From Saprospiraceae bacterium (GTDB lineage: Bacteria > Bacteroidota > Bacteroidia > Chitinophagales > Saprospiraceae), in contig JABDKX010000226.1 in the NCBI GenBank assembly GCA_013001975.1, forward strand, positions 1 through 54,330: a stretch of DNA of 54,330 nucleotides. Reading direction: 5' to 3'. Each line of letters begins with the position of its first letter. The first letter of the stretch is position 1. Positions 18,688 to 28,700 of this stretch are shown here, in pieces. The notes under the pieces were generated by a model. It saw only the letters and a program-made list of their open reading frames with translations, ran no database searches and was not told the origin of the DNA. A program made the translations under genes and the position numbers.

Positions 18688-19464
18688 ATGCGCATAAAAT
18701 TAGTACTAACGGGGGGCGGAACAAGAGGAATATACCAAATTGGCGTCATTAAGGCTTTACAAGAATCCCAATTATGGGATAGTATAGTGTCAATTTCTGG
18801 TTGCTCTATTGGTGCTATCAATGGCGCAGCGATATTACAATATCCTATTGACAAGGTGTATGAACTTTGGATGGAAATAGCGAAAAGAGAAATTTTCGAA
18901 GGTATTGATCAACAAGCTTCAGATTTTTACGTTCAAATAGCGAAGGAATCCATCTTAAATGATGGTGTAAATATCAATCCATTTATAGGATTCTTTGAGG
19001 AATATTTAGACGAAGATATAATAAGAGAATCTGATAAAGAATTTGTTATTACCGCTTATAACGTATCTGATTTAAAACAAGAGTATTTCTCATTAGATAC
19101 GATTAGTAAAGGGCAATTAATTGATCATGTAGTTGCCAGTTCAAGATTGCCATTTTTTCAACCCATTTATATAAATGAAAAGAAGTACATCGATGGTGGC
19201 GTTGGAGACAATCAACCTTATTTTTCATTTTTAGAAAACAAGCATTTTGATTTGATTATTACGATTAAGATTATGTACATTCCTTACTATATTCCAGGAT
19301 TAAGAATAGACAATATAACAGCGGATGATAATTTGGTGATTGCGTCAAAAAAGTATCTAGGAAATCCCCTCAATTTCAAAAAGCCAACATTTAAGGAAAA
19401 ATTTGATATTGGTTATGCAGATGGACTTGAAGCAATAGAAAATTATAAGAAAAATTTCATGTAG
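18688..19464 (+). CDS. Patatin-like phospholipase
   Basis: This 258-residue cytoplasmic or peripheral lipase of the patatin family has the oxyanion motif GGGTRG (residues 8-13), the nucleophile serine in GCSIGA (G-x-S-x-G) and the catalytic Asp in DGG (about residue 171). These form the Ser-Asp dyad expected for acyl hydrolase activity on lipids. No signal peptide is seen. Its stop codon is only 3 bp from that of prfB on the other strand. Confidence 0.88.
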   Translation: MRIKLVLTGGGTRGIYQIGVIKALQESQLWDSIVSISGCSIGAINGAAILQYPIDKVYELWMEIAKREIFEGIDQQASDFYVQIAKESILNDGVNINPFIGFFEEYLDEDIIRESDKEFVITAYNVSDLKQEYFSLDTISKGQLIDHVVASSRLPFFQPIYINEKKYIDGGVGDNQPYFSFLENKHFDLIITIKIMYIPYYIPGLRIDNITADDNLVIASKKYLGNPLNFKKPTFKEKFDIGYADGLEAIENYKKNFM

Positions 19465-19467
19465 TTC

Positions 19468-20545
19468 TTACGGATTCCACATTAAATAGGCTTTCAAAAA
19501 ACCGTCTAAATCTCCTGATAAAACAGCATCAGTGTTTCTATTTTCGAAATTCGTTCTGTGATCTTTTACACGTCGGTCATCTAAAACATAAGATCGAATT
19601 TGACTACCCCACTCATTTTTCATTTTTTGAGATTCGGTTTCACTTTTTGCCTTTCTTTTTTCTTCTAAAGCCCTTTCGTATAATCGAGACTTCAGCATCT
19701 CAATCGCTTTTTCTCTGTTAATATGTTGAGATCGTTCTGCTTGGCATTCCACGACAACACCTGAAGGCAAATGCCTCACCCTAACTGCAGATTCCGTTTT
19801 GTTTACGTGTTGACCTCCAGCTCCAGACGCTCTAAATGTGTCCCAATCTAAGTCCGCTGGATTAACATCAATTTCTATACTGTCATCAACTACAGGATGA
19901 ACGAATACGGAAGCAAATGAAGTCATTCTTTTTCCTTGTGCATTAAATGGACTGACTCTTACCAAACGATGGACTCCATTTTCACTTTTCAACATACCGT
20001 AGGCATAGTCACCAGATAATTCCAATTCAACAGATTTTACACCTGCAACATCTCCTTGGACTCTATTTAATTCTTTGACTTTGTAACCTGCTTTCTCTCC
20101 ATACATGACATACATTCTATAAAGCATTTCTGCCCAGTCACAAGCTTCAGTTCCTCCAGCACCCGCATTAATTTCTAATAAACAAGAAAGGATATCTTCT
20201 TCTTGATCTAACGTAGACCTGAATTCGACATCTTCAACAATTGTTAACGCTTTTTGGTATTGTTTCTCAACATCCTCTTCACTTGACTCTCCTTCCGAAT
20301 AAAATTCAGACAGAACTTCTAAGTCGTCCATGGCATCGGTGATTATTGAAAATTTATTGACCCAGAGTTTGTTTTCTCTGATCTCTTTCATTACTACTTG
20401 AGCCGTTTTAGGATTATTCCAAAATTCTGGATCTGCAGATTGTTGTTCTTTATCTTTAATTATATTTAGTCGTTTGTCGACGTCAAAGATAGCTCCTTAA
20501 CGACGCCACACGATCTTGTAAAGCTTTGTATTGCTCTATTGTCAT
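19468..20545 (-). CDS. prfB: Peptide chain release factor 2, with programmed +1 frameshift
   Basis: RF2 releases finished proteins at UGA and UAA stops. The uninterrupted frame covers only the last part. The true start is the ATG at 20545; 20 codons (to 20486) end at an in-frame TGA (20485-20483). Skipping the T at 20485 continues directly into the main frame (Asp-Val-Asp-Lys...), giving a 358-residue product, close to the usual RF2 length. The SPF tripeptide (RVSPFNAQ), which reads the stop codon, and the GGQ motif (GAGGQHVN), which triggers hydrolysis, are present. As known for RF2, low RF2 makes the UGA slow to terminate and favours the frameshift, giving autoregulation. Confidence 0.95.
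20482..20500 (-). promoter_or_regulatory. RF2 programmed +1 frameshift site
   Basis: Read on the minus strand: an SD-like AAGGAG (20498-20493), then C, TAT, the slippery CTT (20488-20486), the TGA stop and a C. This is nearly identical in layout to the E. coli prfB site, where an internal SD stands three bases before CTT-TGA-C. Bacteroidota rarely use SD for initiation, so this copy most likely persists for recoding. Confidence 0.93.
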
Positions 20546-20577
20546 TTCGCCCTCTGTTTAATTATTTATACAACTAT

Positions 20578-21450
20578 TTACTTTTCAATATTTTCAACTT
20601 GGACCCAAAATATAAGGTCCGATTTTGGGGGAATCAAATCTCCGCTTCCTTCATTGCCATATGCCATAGCATGTGGAATATCTAAAATAGCAGAAGCCCC
20701 TAATTTTACTTCGGGAATCCCAATATCCCAACCTTGTATGACACCGCCTCTTCCAATTTTAAATTGGTACGGTCTCCCAACTCGATAAGAATTATCAAAG
20801 CTTTTTCCATTTCTTAAAAAACCATAATAATTTACTGTCACCTTCTCATTAAATTTTGGTTTGGCGCCATTTGTATCATTAACAACAGCTACTTTGACAC
20901 CACCATTTTTCGTTATTATCTTACCCTCATATTTACCAGACATATAATCATCGAAAGCACTTTTTGCTACAGCCAAAGATTCACGCTCAATAGCTGCCTG
21001 TTCAGCTCCGATTCTATTGGTATAAACACCAGGATCTTCAATCTTTAGTATTTTAATGACATACCTTACGATTTTACTTTGAAGGAACTCTTGAGGAGGT
21101 GAGCTTAGAGAGTCAACTGGGACATACACAGTCGCACTATCCCCTGCAGCCATGACTTCTACAATTCCCAATAAAGGATTTCGTTTCATTTTTGAATCTG
21201 GGTTGTCAGGAATTTGAATGGTCGGGCGAATACCAGCAGTTTTAGAATCAGAAAGGACATTTTTAAAATCATCCACGATTTCAAAATCCAAAGTTACTAC
21301 TTGCCCTTTTTTAGGAGTGGCTCCATTGGTTTGCATATGCCATTCATATTCATATCCATTTTCTAAATATAGTTTTGAACTTTTACCTGTGCTATTGTCT
21401 GATTTACAAGAAAGTAAGAACAGAAGTAATAATGAAAAATACTTAATCAT
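20578..21450 (-). CDS. FKBP-type peptidyl-prolyl isomerase lipoprotein
   Basis: The 290-residue product is a lipoprotein (lipobox LLSC at residues 12-15). The N-terminal half (about 30-140) looks like a degenerate FKBP-like domain (VVTLDFEIVDD, ...YVPVDSL). The C-terminal 90 residues are a full FKBP domain: VTVNYYGFLRNGKSFDNSY, GRGGVIQGWDIGI, and ILDIPHAMAYGN. It should assist protein folding in the periplasm or at the outer membrane. Its 3' end lies 33 bp upstream of the prfB start on the same strand. Confidence 0.88.
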   Translation of the reverse strand: MIKYFSLLLLFLLSCKSDNSTGKSSKLYLENGYEYEWHMQTNGATPKKGQVVTLDFEIVDDFKNVLSDSKTAGIRPTIQIPDNPDSKMKRNPLLGIVEVMAAGDSATVYVPVDSLSSPPQEFLQSKIVRYVIKILKIEDPGVYTNRIGAEQAAIERESLAVAKSAFDDYMSGKYEGKIITKNGGVKVAVVNDTNGAKPKFNEKVTVNYYGFLRNGKSFDNSYRVGRPYQFKIGRGGVIQGWDIGIPEVKLGASAILDIPHAMAYGNEGSGDLIPPKSDLIFWVQVENIEK

Positions 21451-21463
21451 ACTATAACTTTTT

Positions 21464-22480
21464 TTAAACTACTTTTTTCTCTACAAAATCAGGTAGAATT
21501 TTTTTAAAGCGATATACGATATCTTCTAATTTAGCATATGCTGCCCCACCTGATGCATTTTTATGTCCACCGCCATTGAAGTGCTTTCTTGCCATTTCTT
21601 GTACTGAAATATCTCCTTTAGATCTTAAAGATAATTTGACGATAGTCGGTTGCTCTCTTATAAAAGCAGCAATCTTAATTCCTTTTAACATTAGAATATA
21701 ATTGACAATGCCCTCAGTATCTCCTCTTTGAATTTCGAAATCCAAATAATCTTTCTTGGTCAATGCAATAATGCCTGCAGAATATTCTGGAATGACTTCC
21801 ATCCTATTAGCCAATGCATGTCCCAAAAGTCTCAACTGCTTTTCAGTAAATGTATTAAATATATTATCCTGCAAAGTGTAATCGTCAATGCCTCGATTTT
21901 TAAGATCAGAAGCGACTTGGTAAGTGTGTGCGTTGGTACTATATTTAAACGAACCTGTATCTGTGATTAGACCTGTAAACAATGCTTCGCCTATTCCTAT
22001 ATCTATCTTGTCAGATTCTCCTAGATCATAAATAAATCGATGAATCAGTTCACATGTAGAACTGGCTGATGTGTCTGAAAAAATATAATCAGCGAAAGGT
22101 TCAGGATCTAAATGATGGTCGATTAATATTTTTTTGGCGTTTGATTCTTCAACGACTAGACCCATTCTATCAATTCTGTCAAGAGAATTAAAGTCTAAAC
22201 AGAAAATAACCTCGGCACTTTTAATGGCGTCCATTGCGCGCTCACGATTTAGATCATGAACAATACAATCTTCAATTCCATTTAGATATCCAAAATTGAC
22301 TGGATATTCACTCGGTAAAATGACTTTTGCAACGTGATTAAACTTTTCCAAAAAGAACTTTAATGCCAAACTTGATCCTAGGGCATCACCGTCAGGATTC
22401 CTGTGAGTAAGTATCGTTATTGATTTTGGAGAAGCCAAAATATCTTTTATTTCTGCTATTTCTTTTTCTGTCAATTTCAT
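21464..22480 (-). CDS. DHH-family phosphoesterase, NrnA-like
   Basis: The 338-residue protein has the DHH-DHHA1 layout of NrnA (oligoribonuclease / pAp phosphatase). Metal-binding motifs are THRNPDGDALGSS (residues 26-38), FCLDFNSLDR and the DHH motif LIDHHLDP; the C-terminal DHHA1 motif is FNGGGHKNASG. NrnA degrades short RNA oligomers and 3'-phosphoadenosine 5'-phosphate; cyclic-dinucleotide phosphodiesterases share the fold. The ATG at 22480 is chosen over an in-frame TTG at 22489. It lies 13 bp upstream of the FKBP gene, so they are likely co-transcribed. Confidence 0.87.
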   Translation of the reverse strand: MKLTEKEIAEIKDILASPKSITILTHRNPDGDALGSSLALKFFLEKFNHVAKVILPSEYPVNFGYLNGIEDCIVHDLNRERAMDAIKSAEVIFCLDFNSLDRIDRMGLVVEESNAKKILIDHHLDPEPFADYIFSDTSASSTCELIHRFIYDLGESDKIDIGIGEALFTGLITDTGSFKYSTNAHTYQVASDLKNRGIDDYTLQDNIFNTFTEKQLRLLGHALANRMEVIPEYSAGIIALTKKDYLDFEIQRGDTEGIVNYILMLKGIKIAAFIREQPTIVKLSLRSKGDISVQEMARKHFNGGGHKNASGGAAYAKLEDIVYRFKKILPDFVEKKVV

Positions 22481-22560
22481 TGTTGGCAAAAGTGACTAAA
22501 AATTAACAAAACTTCAAGGAATTAACCTGCTTAAATCAAGCATGATGATTTCCATTTTTA

Positions 22561-22568
22561 TACATTTG
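22561..22568 (+). promoter_or_regulatory. Candidate -7 promoter box of ndk
   Basis: TACATTTG matches the Bacteroidota -7 consensus TAnnTTTG and lies 26 bp before the ndk ATG, a normal leader length. The -33 element is not obvious. Confidence 0.5.
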
Positions 22569-22594
22569 CAGCCGAAAAAAATAAAAACAATACA

Positions 22595-23017
22595 ATGGCA
22601 GGAAATATCACATTTACAATGATTAAGCCGGATGCAGTAAGAAACGGGCATATCGGTGCGATTTTAAACAAAATTAACGAAGGTGGATTTAAGATTGTGG
22701 CTATGAAGTACACTAAACTAAGTACTGAAAAAGCTGGGGAATTCTATGAGGTTCATAAAGAGAGGCCTTTTTATGGAGAGTTGGTAGAATTTATGTCTTC
22801 AGGTCCAATCGTAGCAGCTGTTTTACAGAAAGACAATGCTGTGGAAGATTTCAGAACTTTAATTGGAGCTACCAATCCATCTGAAGCTGCAGAAGGTACT
22901 ATCAGAGCTTTATATGCGACAAGCATAGGTGAAAATGCTGTGCATGGTGCTGATTCTGATGAAAATGCGCTGCGTGAGGCTAATTTTCATTTTGCAGGAA
23001 CTGAGACGTTTGCTTAA
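22595..23017 (+). CDS. ndk: Nucleoside diphosphate kinase
   Basis: NDK transfers the terminal phosphate of ATP to other (deoxy)nucleoside diphosphates through a phosphohistidine. The 140-residue protein shows the N-terminal [10 protein letters not shown], the substrate region [29 protein letters not shown], and the active-site His in [11 protein letters not shown] (usual form NxxHGSD). It is monocistronic: its own promoter box upstream and a strong terminator downstream. Confidence 0.96.
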   Translation: MAGNITFTMIKPDAVRNGHIGAILNKINEGGFKIVAMKYTKLSTEKAGEFYEVHKERPFYGELVEFMSSGPIVAAVLQKDNAVEDFRTLIGATNPSEAAEGTIRALYATSIGENAVHGADSDENALREANFHFAGTETFA

Positions 23018-23024
23018 AAATATA

Positions 23025-23063
23025 GGACCTGTCAGGTTGTACAACCTGACAGGTCATCTTTTT
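23025..23063. terminator. Perfect 30-bp palindromic bidirectional terminator
   Basis: A perfect 30-bp palindrome (23025/23026-23055; 15 bp per arm, centre TGTACA) starting GACCTGTCAGGTTG sits between the convergent ndk and mutS2 genes. It is followed on the + strand by a run of six T; on the minus strand the exit side is A/T-rich. It can serve both genes. Similar ACCTGTCAGGT hairpins are, from memory, common in Bacteroidota genomes. Confidence 0.85.
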
Positions 23064-23068
23064 TAAGG

Positions 23069-25447
23069 TCAAAAAGAAATATAAGTAACCCCTGTTCCTC
23101 CAAATTCCTCTTCTGGGTGCCATATTTTCTTGATGTCCTTATATTCTTTGGCTTTGGTCCAAAGCGTTTTCTTCAGTACTCCCGATCCTTTTCCATGAAG
23201 CACTTTGAGCATTGTTGCACTGCTCATCAATGAATTATCTAAAAACTCTTCAATTGAATCCAAAGCATCTTGTCTTGTGTATCCTCTGATATCCAATTTG
23301 GATTCCAAATTACTGGGATTATATTTTGTATCTGTTGTTATACTTTTTGATCTTGATTCTATTGGTCGGTCAGATAACATAAGCTCACTCCGCGGCACTT
23401 CAAATTGCAAGAGTCCCATTTCCAACTTTACCCGTTTATCATTAAAGTCAATTACTTTACCGGGATCACCTCCTGATCTTAATTTAACGAATTGTCCAAT
23501 TTTGAGATCTTTTACTTTTGAAATTTCATTATTGAACACTTCTTCTGTCAAATTAGAGATTTCATCTTTGGTATCTGCTTTTTTCGCCTTTATACCTTTT
23601 GAAATATTTTTGGCCTTCTCTAGGTTTTTCTCTTCCTTGATTTCCTTTATTAGCTTTTGGAGTTCTTTTTCATAATCAGAAATATTCAGGTATTTTTTTT
23701 CTCGAGCTTCGAGCTTCAATTTCTTTCTTCTGATGTCAAGATCATCTTTCATTTTCTCATAGTTCTCTATGAGTTTTTTGAGTCTGTGTTGTTCATCAAA
23801 AGCATTCAGAAGCTGTTCGTCAAGTTGCTTTTTCTCATCTTGTAAATCTACCAGAAGTCGATCTACCAATTCTGTATCTTTTCCTGCTTTATTTTTTGCG
23901 TACTTTAGAACATCTTTTCCAAGTCCAATTTTATTTGCAATTTCAAATGCAAACGACGAACCTGGTTGACCAGTCTTTAAAATATAAGTAGGTTGCAATT
24001 CTTCTTTATCAAACAGCATAGCCCCATTTACTATGTGTTTTGACTTATATGCATAGTTTTTGATATTGGAATAATGGGTTGTTATTAAGGAATTGCATTT
24101 TTTAGCAACCAATTTATGCAGGACTGCCTCTGCAATTGCGCCACCCATTTTAGGGTCTGAGCCACTGCCAAATTCATCCATTAGTACAAGACTTTTTTGA
24201 TCAGCTTTATCAATAAAGTTTTTCATGTGGATCAATCTTGAGCTATAAGTACTTAAGTCTCCTTCTAGAGATTGTTGGTCGCCTATATCTATCATGACCT
24301 TACTAAAAATCTTAAAGCTGCTGTCTTCATTAACTGGTATAAGAATACCGGCTTGTAACATTAGTTGATTAAGGCCTAATGCTTTTAATGTGACCGATTT
24401 ACCTCCAGCATTCGGACCACTAATTACTAAAATCCGATTTTCGTTATTCAATTTGAGAGAAAACGGAACCGTCTTTTTACCTTGCTCTTCATTTAAAATA
24501 AAAAGTAATGGGTGATAACCTTCTTTAACTTCGATCTCTCCATTTTCAACAATCTTTGGTTTGATCCCATTATAGCTTTTAGAAAACAAGGCTTTCGATC
24601 TAATGACGTCATAACGGACAAGAATACGTTGCCAAAGTAAAAAGTCATCTAAGTAAGGCCTCAAATCATTGCTTAACGATTTTAGTATTTTATACACTTC
24701 ATGTCGCTTACTGGCTTCTAATTCAAACAAGTCGTTATTGATGCCCATCACTTCATCTGGCTCGATGAATACCGTTTTACCTGTGCCAGACTCATCATGA
24801 ATTATGCCTTTTACTTTTCTTTTATTTTCAGCATTGACCGTAAGTACCCTCCTACTGTTTTTATAACTTTCAATGCTGTCATTTAAAAGACCTGACTTTT
24901 TATACTTTGCAATCAAAGATTTGAAGACTTGTTCTAATTCTCTTTCTTTGGAACTGATGGCACTAAATATCTTTTTTAGCTCAGGTGATGCTGTTGGTTT
25001 AATTTTGCCATCATCTGTAAAAATGCGATCAAACTTTTGGAGCAACGCTTCATTAATTTCAATTTGTGAGGCAATATTATATAATATGGGTAATGCTTCT
25101 TTTCTTTCTTTCTCTTTAAAGAATATTACAATATTATAGATAGATTTAATATGTACATAAAGTTTAATATAGGAATCGATTTCTAAGACATAATCAACTG
25201 TTCTTAGCAATCTTAATTCATCTATAATAGAACTGTAATTTACAATCGGAAACTCAAATTGCATTTCTATACACTTGAGGTATTCTAGTACCTCGTCCAA
25301 CATTTGTTCAATTCTCTTTTTATTATTGAACAGTTTCATGTTGACCATCAGATCATGAGCAGGTTGTCCCATTGCGGAAACTGATAGACGCTCTAAAATC
25401 TTATCAAATTCTAATTTTTCAAATATGTCTGATGGATATAAATACAT
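23069..25447 (-). CDS. mutS2: MutS2 family protein with Smr nuclease domain
   Basis: The 792-residue protein has the MutS2 layout: N-terminal clamp and lever helices, then the ATPase domain with Walker A GPNAGGKS (about residue 345) and Walker B DEFGSGSDP, a long coiled coil (about 510-620), and a C-terminal Smr domain with LDIRGYTRQDALDSIEEFLD and the HGKGSG motif. It lacks the mismatch-recognition domain of MutS1. MutS2 acts against homologous recombination intermediates and, in some bacteria, on collided ribosomes. It ends at the bidirectional terminator shared with ndk. Confidence 0.94.
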   Translation of the reverse strand: MYLYPSDIFEKLEFDKILERLSVSAMGQPAHDLMVNMKLFNNKKRIEQMLDEVLEYLKCIEMQFEFPIVNYSSIIDELRLLRTVDYVLEIDSYIKLYVHIKSIYNIVIFFKEKERKEALPILYNIASQIEINEALLQKFDRIFTDDGKIKPTASPELKKIFSAISSKERELEQVFKSLIAKYKKSGLLNDSIESYKNSRRVLTVNAENKRKVKGIIHDESGTGKTVFIEPDEVMGINNDLFELEASKRHEVYKILKSLSNDLRPYLDDFLLWQRILVRYDVIRSKALFSKSYNGIKPKIVENGEIEVKEGYHPLLFILNEEQGKKTVPFSLKLNNENRILVISGPNAGGKSVTLKALGLNQLMLQAGILIPVNEDSSFKIFSKVMIDIGDQQSLEGDLSTYSSRLIHMKNFIDKADQKSLVLMDEFGSGSDPKMGGAIAEAVLHKLVAKKCNSLITTHYSNIKNYAYKSKHIVNGAMLFDKEELQPTYILKTGQPGSSFAFEIANKIGLGKDVLKYAKNKAGKDTELVDRLLVDLQDEKKQLDEQLLNAFDEQHRLKKLIENYEKMKDDLDIRRKKLKLEAREKKYLNISDYEKELQKLIKEIKEEKNLEKAKNISKGIKAKKADTKDEISNLTEEVFNNEISKVKDLKIGQFVKLRSGGDPGKVIDFNDKRVKLEMGLLQFEVPRSELMLSDRPIESRSKSITTDTKYNPSNLESKLDIRGYTRQDALDSIEEFLDNSLMSSATMLKVLHGKGSGVLKKTLWTKAKEYKDIKKIWHPEEEFGGTGVTYISF

Positions 25448-25704
25448 TTAAAGGACTTGAAAATCAATATCTAGATTGAATACGACTAAATCTTACATTT
25501 ACAATGTGTGCAAAACTAACAATTGTTTGTGTAATATGTTTTTGACATTCTTGATAATTAATCAAACGATTTTATAGTGTTTTACCGAACATTTCACGAT
25601 TATTTTTATTTTTTAACACATCAAAGCAGCATTTTTCAGTAATTTGACGTTGCTTTCGACTTTCAATCAACAATAGGGCAAAACGATAACTTAAAACCTT
25701 ACTA
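25448..25704. other. Divergent intergenic region between mutS2 and giant secreted protein gene
   Basis: This A/T-rich region holds the upstream sequences of two divergent genes. On the minus strand TAGTTTTG (25518-25511) fits the -7 consensus for mutS2, about 63 bp before its ATG. No good -7 box was found for the giant gene; TAATTTG near 25640 is one base short of the consensus. No small ORF or RNA was recognised. Confidence 0.5.
25511..25518 (-). promoter_or_regulatory. Candidate -7 promoter box of mutS2
   Basis: TAGTTTTG on the minus strand fits TAnnTTTG and lies 63 bp upstream of the mutS2 start codon. Confidence 0.35.
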
Positions 25705-28700
25705 TTGAACACCAAAATAGTTATTGGAATAATGGCTTTTTGTCTTATCCAAACTTGTCTTTTTTCACAATGTGATACAGGATCTGAACCTGAATGTGAA
25801 TGCGAAACTGCAGATATTTTATGTTCTATTAATGAATTAGATGGCTATTCATTCAGCATGTCTGATTACCAACATCCCGAAGATGGTCCCGACCCTTTGT
25901 GCGGAGGTTCCTGGGTACCCAACAATCCTACATGGTTTTCATTTATAGCATGGTGTGAGGAGTTAGAAATTACAGTGGAAATTAGTAATTGTAGTTTTAC
26001 AGGCTCAACAGGTGCTCAAGTTGGGGTTTATTCTGATTGTACTTCGTTTACTGAGGTAGAATGTATTGGTGATGATTGCGGAAATGAAGATGATAAGGTA
26101 TTAGACTTAGATGGTTTGATAATTGGTGAGATTTACCATTTTATGATTGATGGTTGCTTAGGTTCTGCTTGCGATGTTGTTATTTCAGTTGATGGAATGT
26201 GTACAGAAGAAATCGAAGATTGGACAGATGGAATTGATGGTCCAACGGATGCTTGCTCAGGCGATGTGATTACTTACCCAACAGACGATTTATCAGGTGC
26301 TACTACTTACCATTGGTATATAGATGGTGTTGAGGAAGCTACCACATCGGATCCAGAGTATGATGTAACATGGGGGGCTGCAGGAACATACGAATTATGC
26401 GTTGATGCCAGTAATGAATGTGTTGATGAAGATGAGGATCCAGTTGAAGATTGTATTACTGTCACTGTCATAGAACCTGATGCTGGAACGATAACTGCAA
26501 CGCCCAATCCTTTGTGCCCAGGTGAAACAAGTGATGTTGAAGTAACAGGTTATAATGAGGACACTGGAATTTCAGAAGCCATAATTGTCGTCGATCCAAA
26601 TGGAGAAGTCATTGAAGTGCTTACTAACGGATCTACTTTTCCCGTAACGTACGATGAATGCGGAGATGTGACAGTTTACAGCTTAAATTATGCAGATTTT
26701 GAAGGCTTAACTATTCCTGCTGTTGGAGAATCTTATAGCGGAACAGATTGTGTCACACTATGTTGTGATGAAACAGATTTGGTAATTAGTTTTGAAGATG
26801 ATGAAGATCCTGAATTTGTAAATCCACCTGGAGACGTTATGTTAATGTGTTTCGACGAAGTTCCGCCATTGGAAGATCTCGATGCAACAGACAATTGTGC
26901 GCCAGACGCTACCGTATCCCCATCTGAAACAGGCACAGCTGATCTTTGTGATGGTGGCATGTTGGAAAGAGAATGGATGCACACTGATGATTGTGGAAAT
27001 CAGACGATACATGTTCAAGTCATTGTTATTGATCCAATTGAGGCCCCAGAATACATAAATCCACCTGCTGATATTGAAATTATTTGTTCGGATATGATAC
27101 CAGATCCTGTCGATCTTATGTATACTAACGGTGGTGTAGGTGGTTGCTTGATTGATGGTGCTGTGGTACCTGTTGTTACGGGTATGTTTGACGTTTGTGG
27201 CTCTATGATAACATACGAATGGGATTTTACCGACATGTGTGGCAATATTTTAAACCATGTGCAAACTATTAATGTACTGCCTGCTGAAGTTCCAGAATTT
27301 ATTAACCCACCACAAGATGTCATTATTGATTGTGATGGAACCGTTCCTGACGCTATTGACTTAGAATATACAAATGGTGATGTTGCACCTTGTTTGGATG
27401 AAGCTTTTATAAGTCCGGTTGTCACTGGAGCCTTTGATGCTTGTGGTACAACTATCGAATATGAATGGGATTATACAGATGCATGTGGTAATAATATAAA
27501 TCATATCCAAAAGATTGAAATAATACCGGCTATCGAACCTACATTCATCGATCCGCCAGCAGATTTAACCCTGGATTGTGATGCATATAACATGTATACA
27601 TTCGAAGATTTAGATTATACAAATAGTCAAACATCTCCTTGTGAAATTTCTGGTACTGTTTCACCAAACATTGTAGACAATACAAATACATGTGGCGGAA
27701 CAGTTGAGGCCGAGTATGAATATGAAGATGATTGTGGTAGATCTATCATATATGTTCAAACAATTACTGTTGACCCTCCACCTGCCGCCGATTTCACATC
27801 GATGCCTGCAGACATTACCGTTGATTGTAGTGATATCCCTGATCCTGCTGAAGCATTAATGTATAGCAATGGAGATGCTGGCATTTGCCTTATAGAAGGA
27901 GAAGCAGATCCAATTATTGATGAAGATATTGATGAATGTGGAGGAACAATAACGAATACATGGGAATTCACAGATGATTGCAACAGAACCATTGAATATG
28001 TACAAACAATTACAATTACGCCGGCTCCAGAAGCCATGTTTGAATCGCTGCCTACTGACATGAGTTTGACATGTTCCGAATTTGAAGAATTTGAACCAGA
28101 GATATTAGATTATACTAATAATGAAAGCGGTGTTTGTCTGATAGAAGGAGAAATCGATCCAAGTTCAAGTGGGGATATTGATGAATGTGGAGGTGTTATT
28201 ATTTATTTGTGGGAGTTTACAGATAATTGTGGTCGTACGATTGAACATGATCAAACTATTACAGTAAGTCCAGCACCTGAAGCTGAGTTTATAAATGTGC
28301 CTTCCGATGAAATAATAGCCTGTGAAGATCCTGATGACAATCTTTTATTTTTAGAATATGATAATGAGGAATCGGGCATTTGTCAAATTCAGGGATTTGT
28401 AGAAGCCATTCCTTCGGGAGTGGTAGATGCATGTGGCGGAATGATCACAATGACTTGGACATATACAGATATTTGTGGCAGAACAATTACAGATTCCCAA
28501 GAGGTTACTTATTTACCGGCTGAAGAGCCAGAATTTATTGATCCACCAGAGGATATGATTATTGATTGTGATGAAGACTTGCCAGATGCAGACCCACTTG
28601 AATATGATAATGATGAGGATGAGCCATGTGAAATAAATGGTGAAGTAGATGCTGTTGTCACTGTTGACGATAACATATATACTTACTATTGGACTTTCAC

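Noticed and set aside
19468-20391. prfB as a 5'-truncated pseudogene
   Set aside because: The missing N-terminus is present upstream, joined by a canonical +1 frameshift site.
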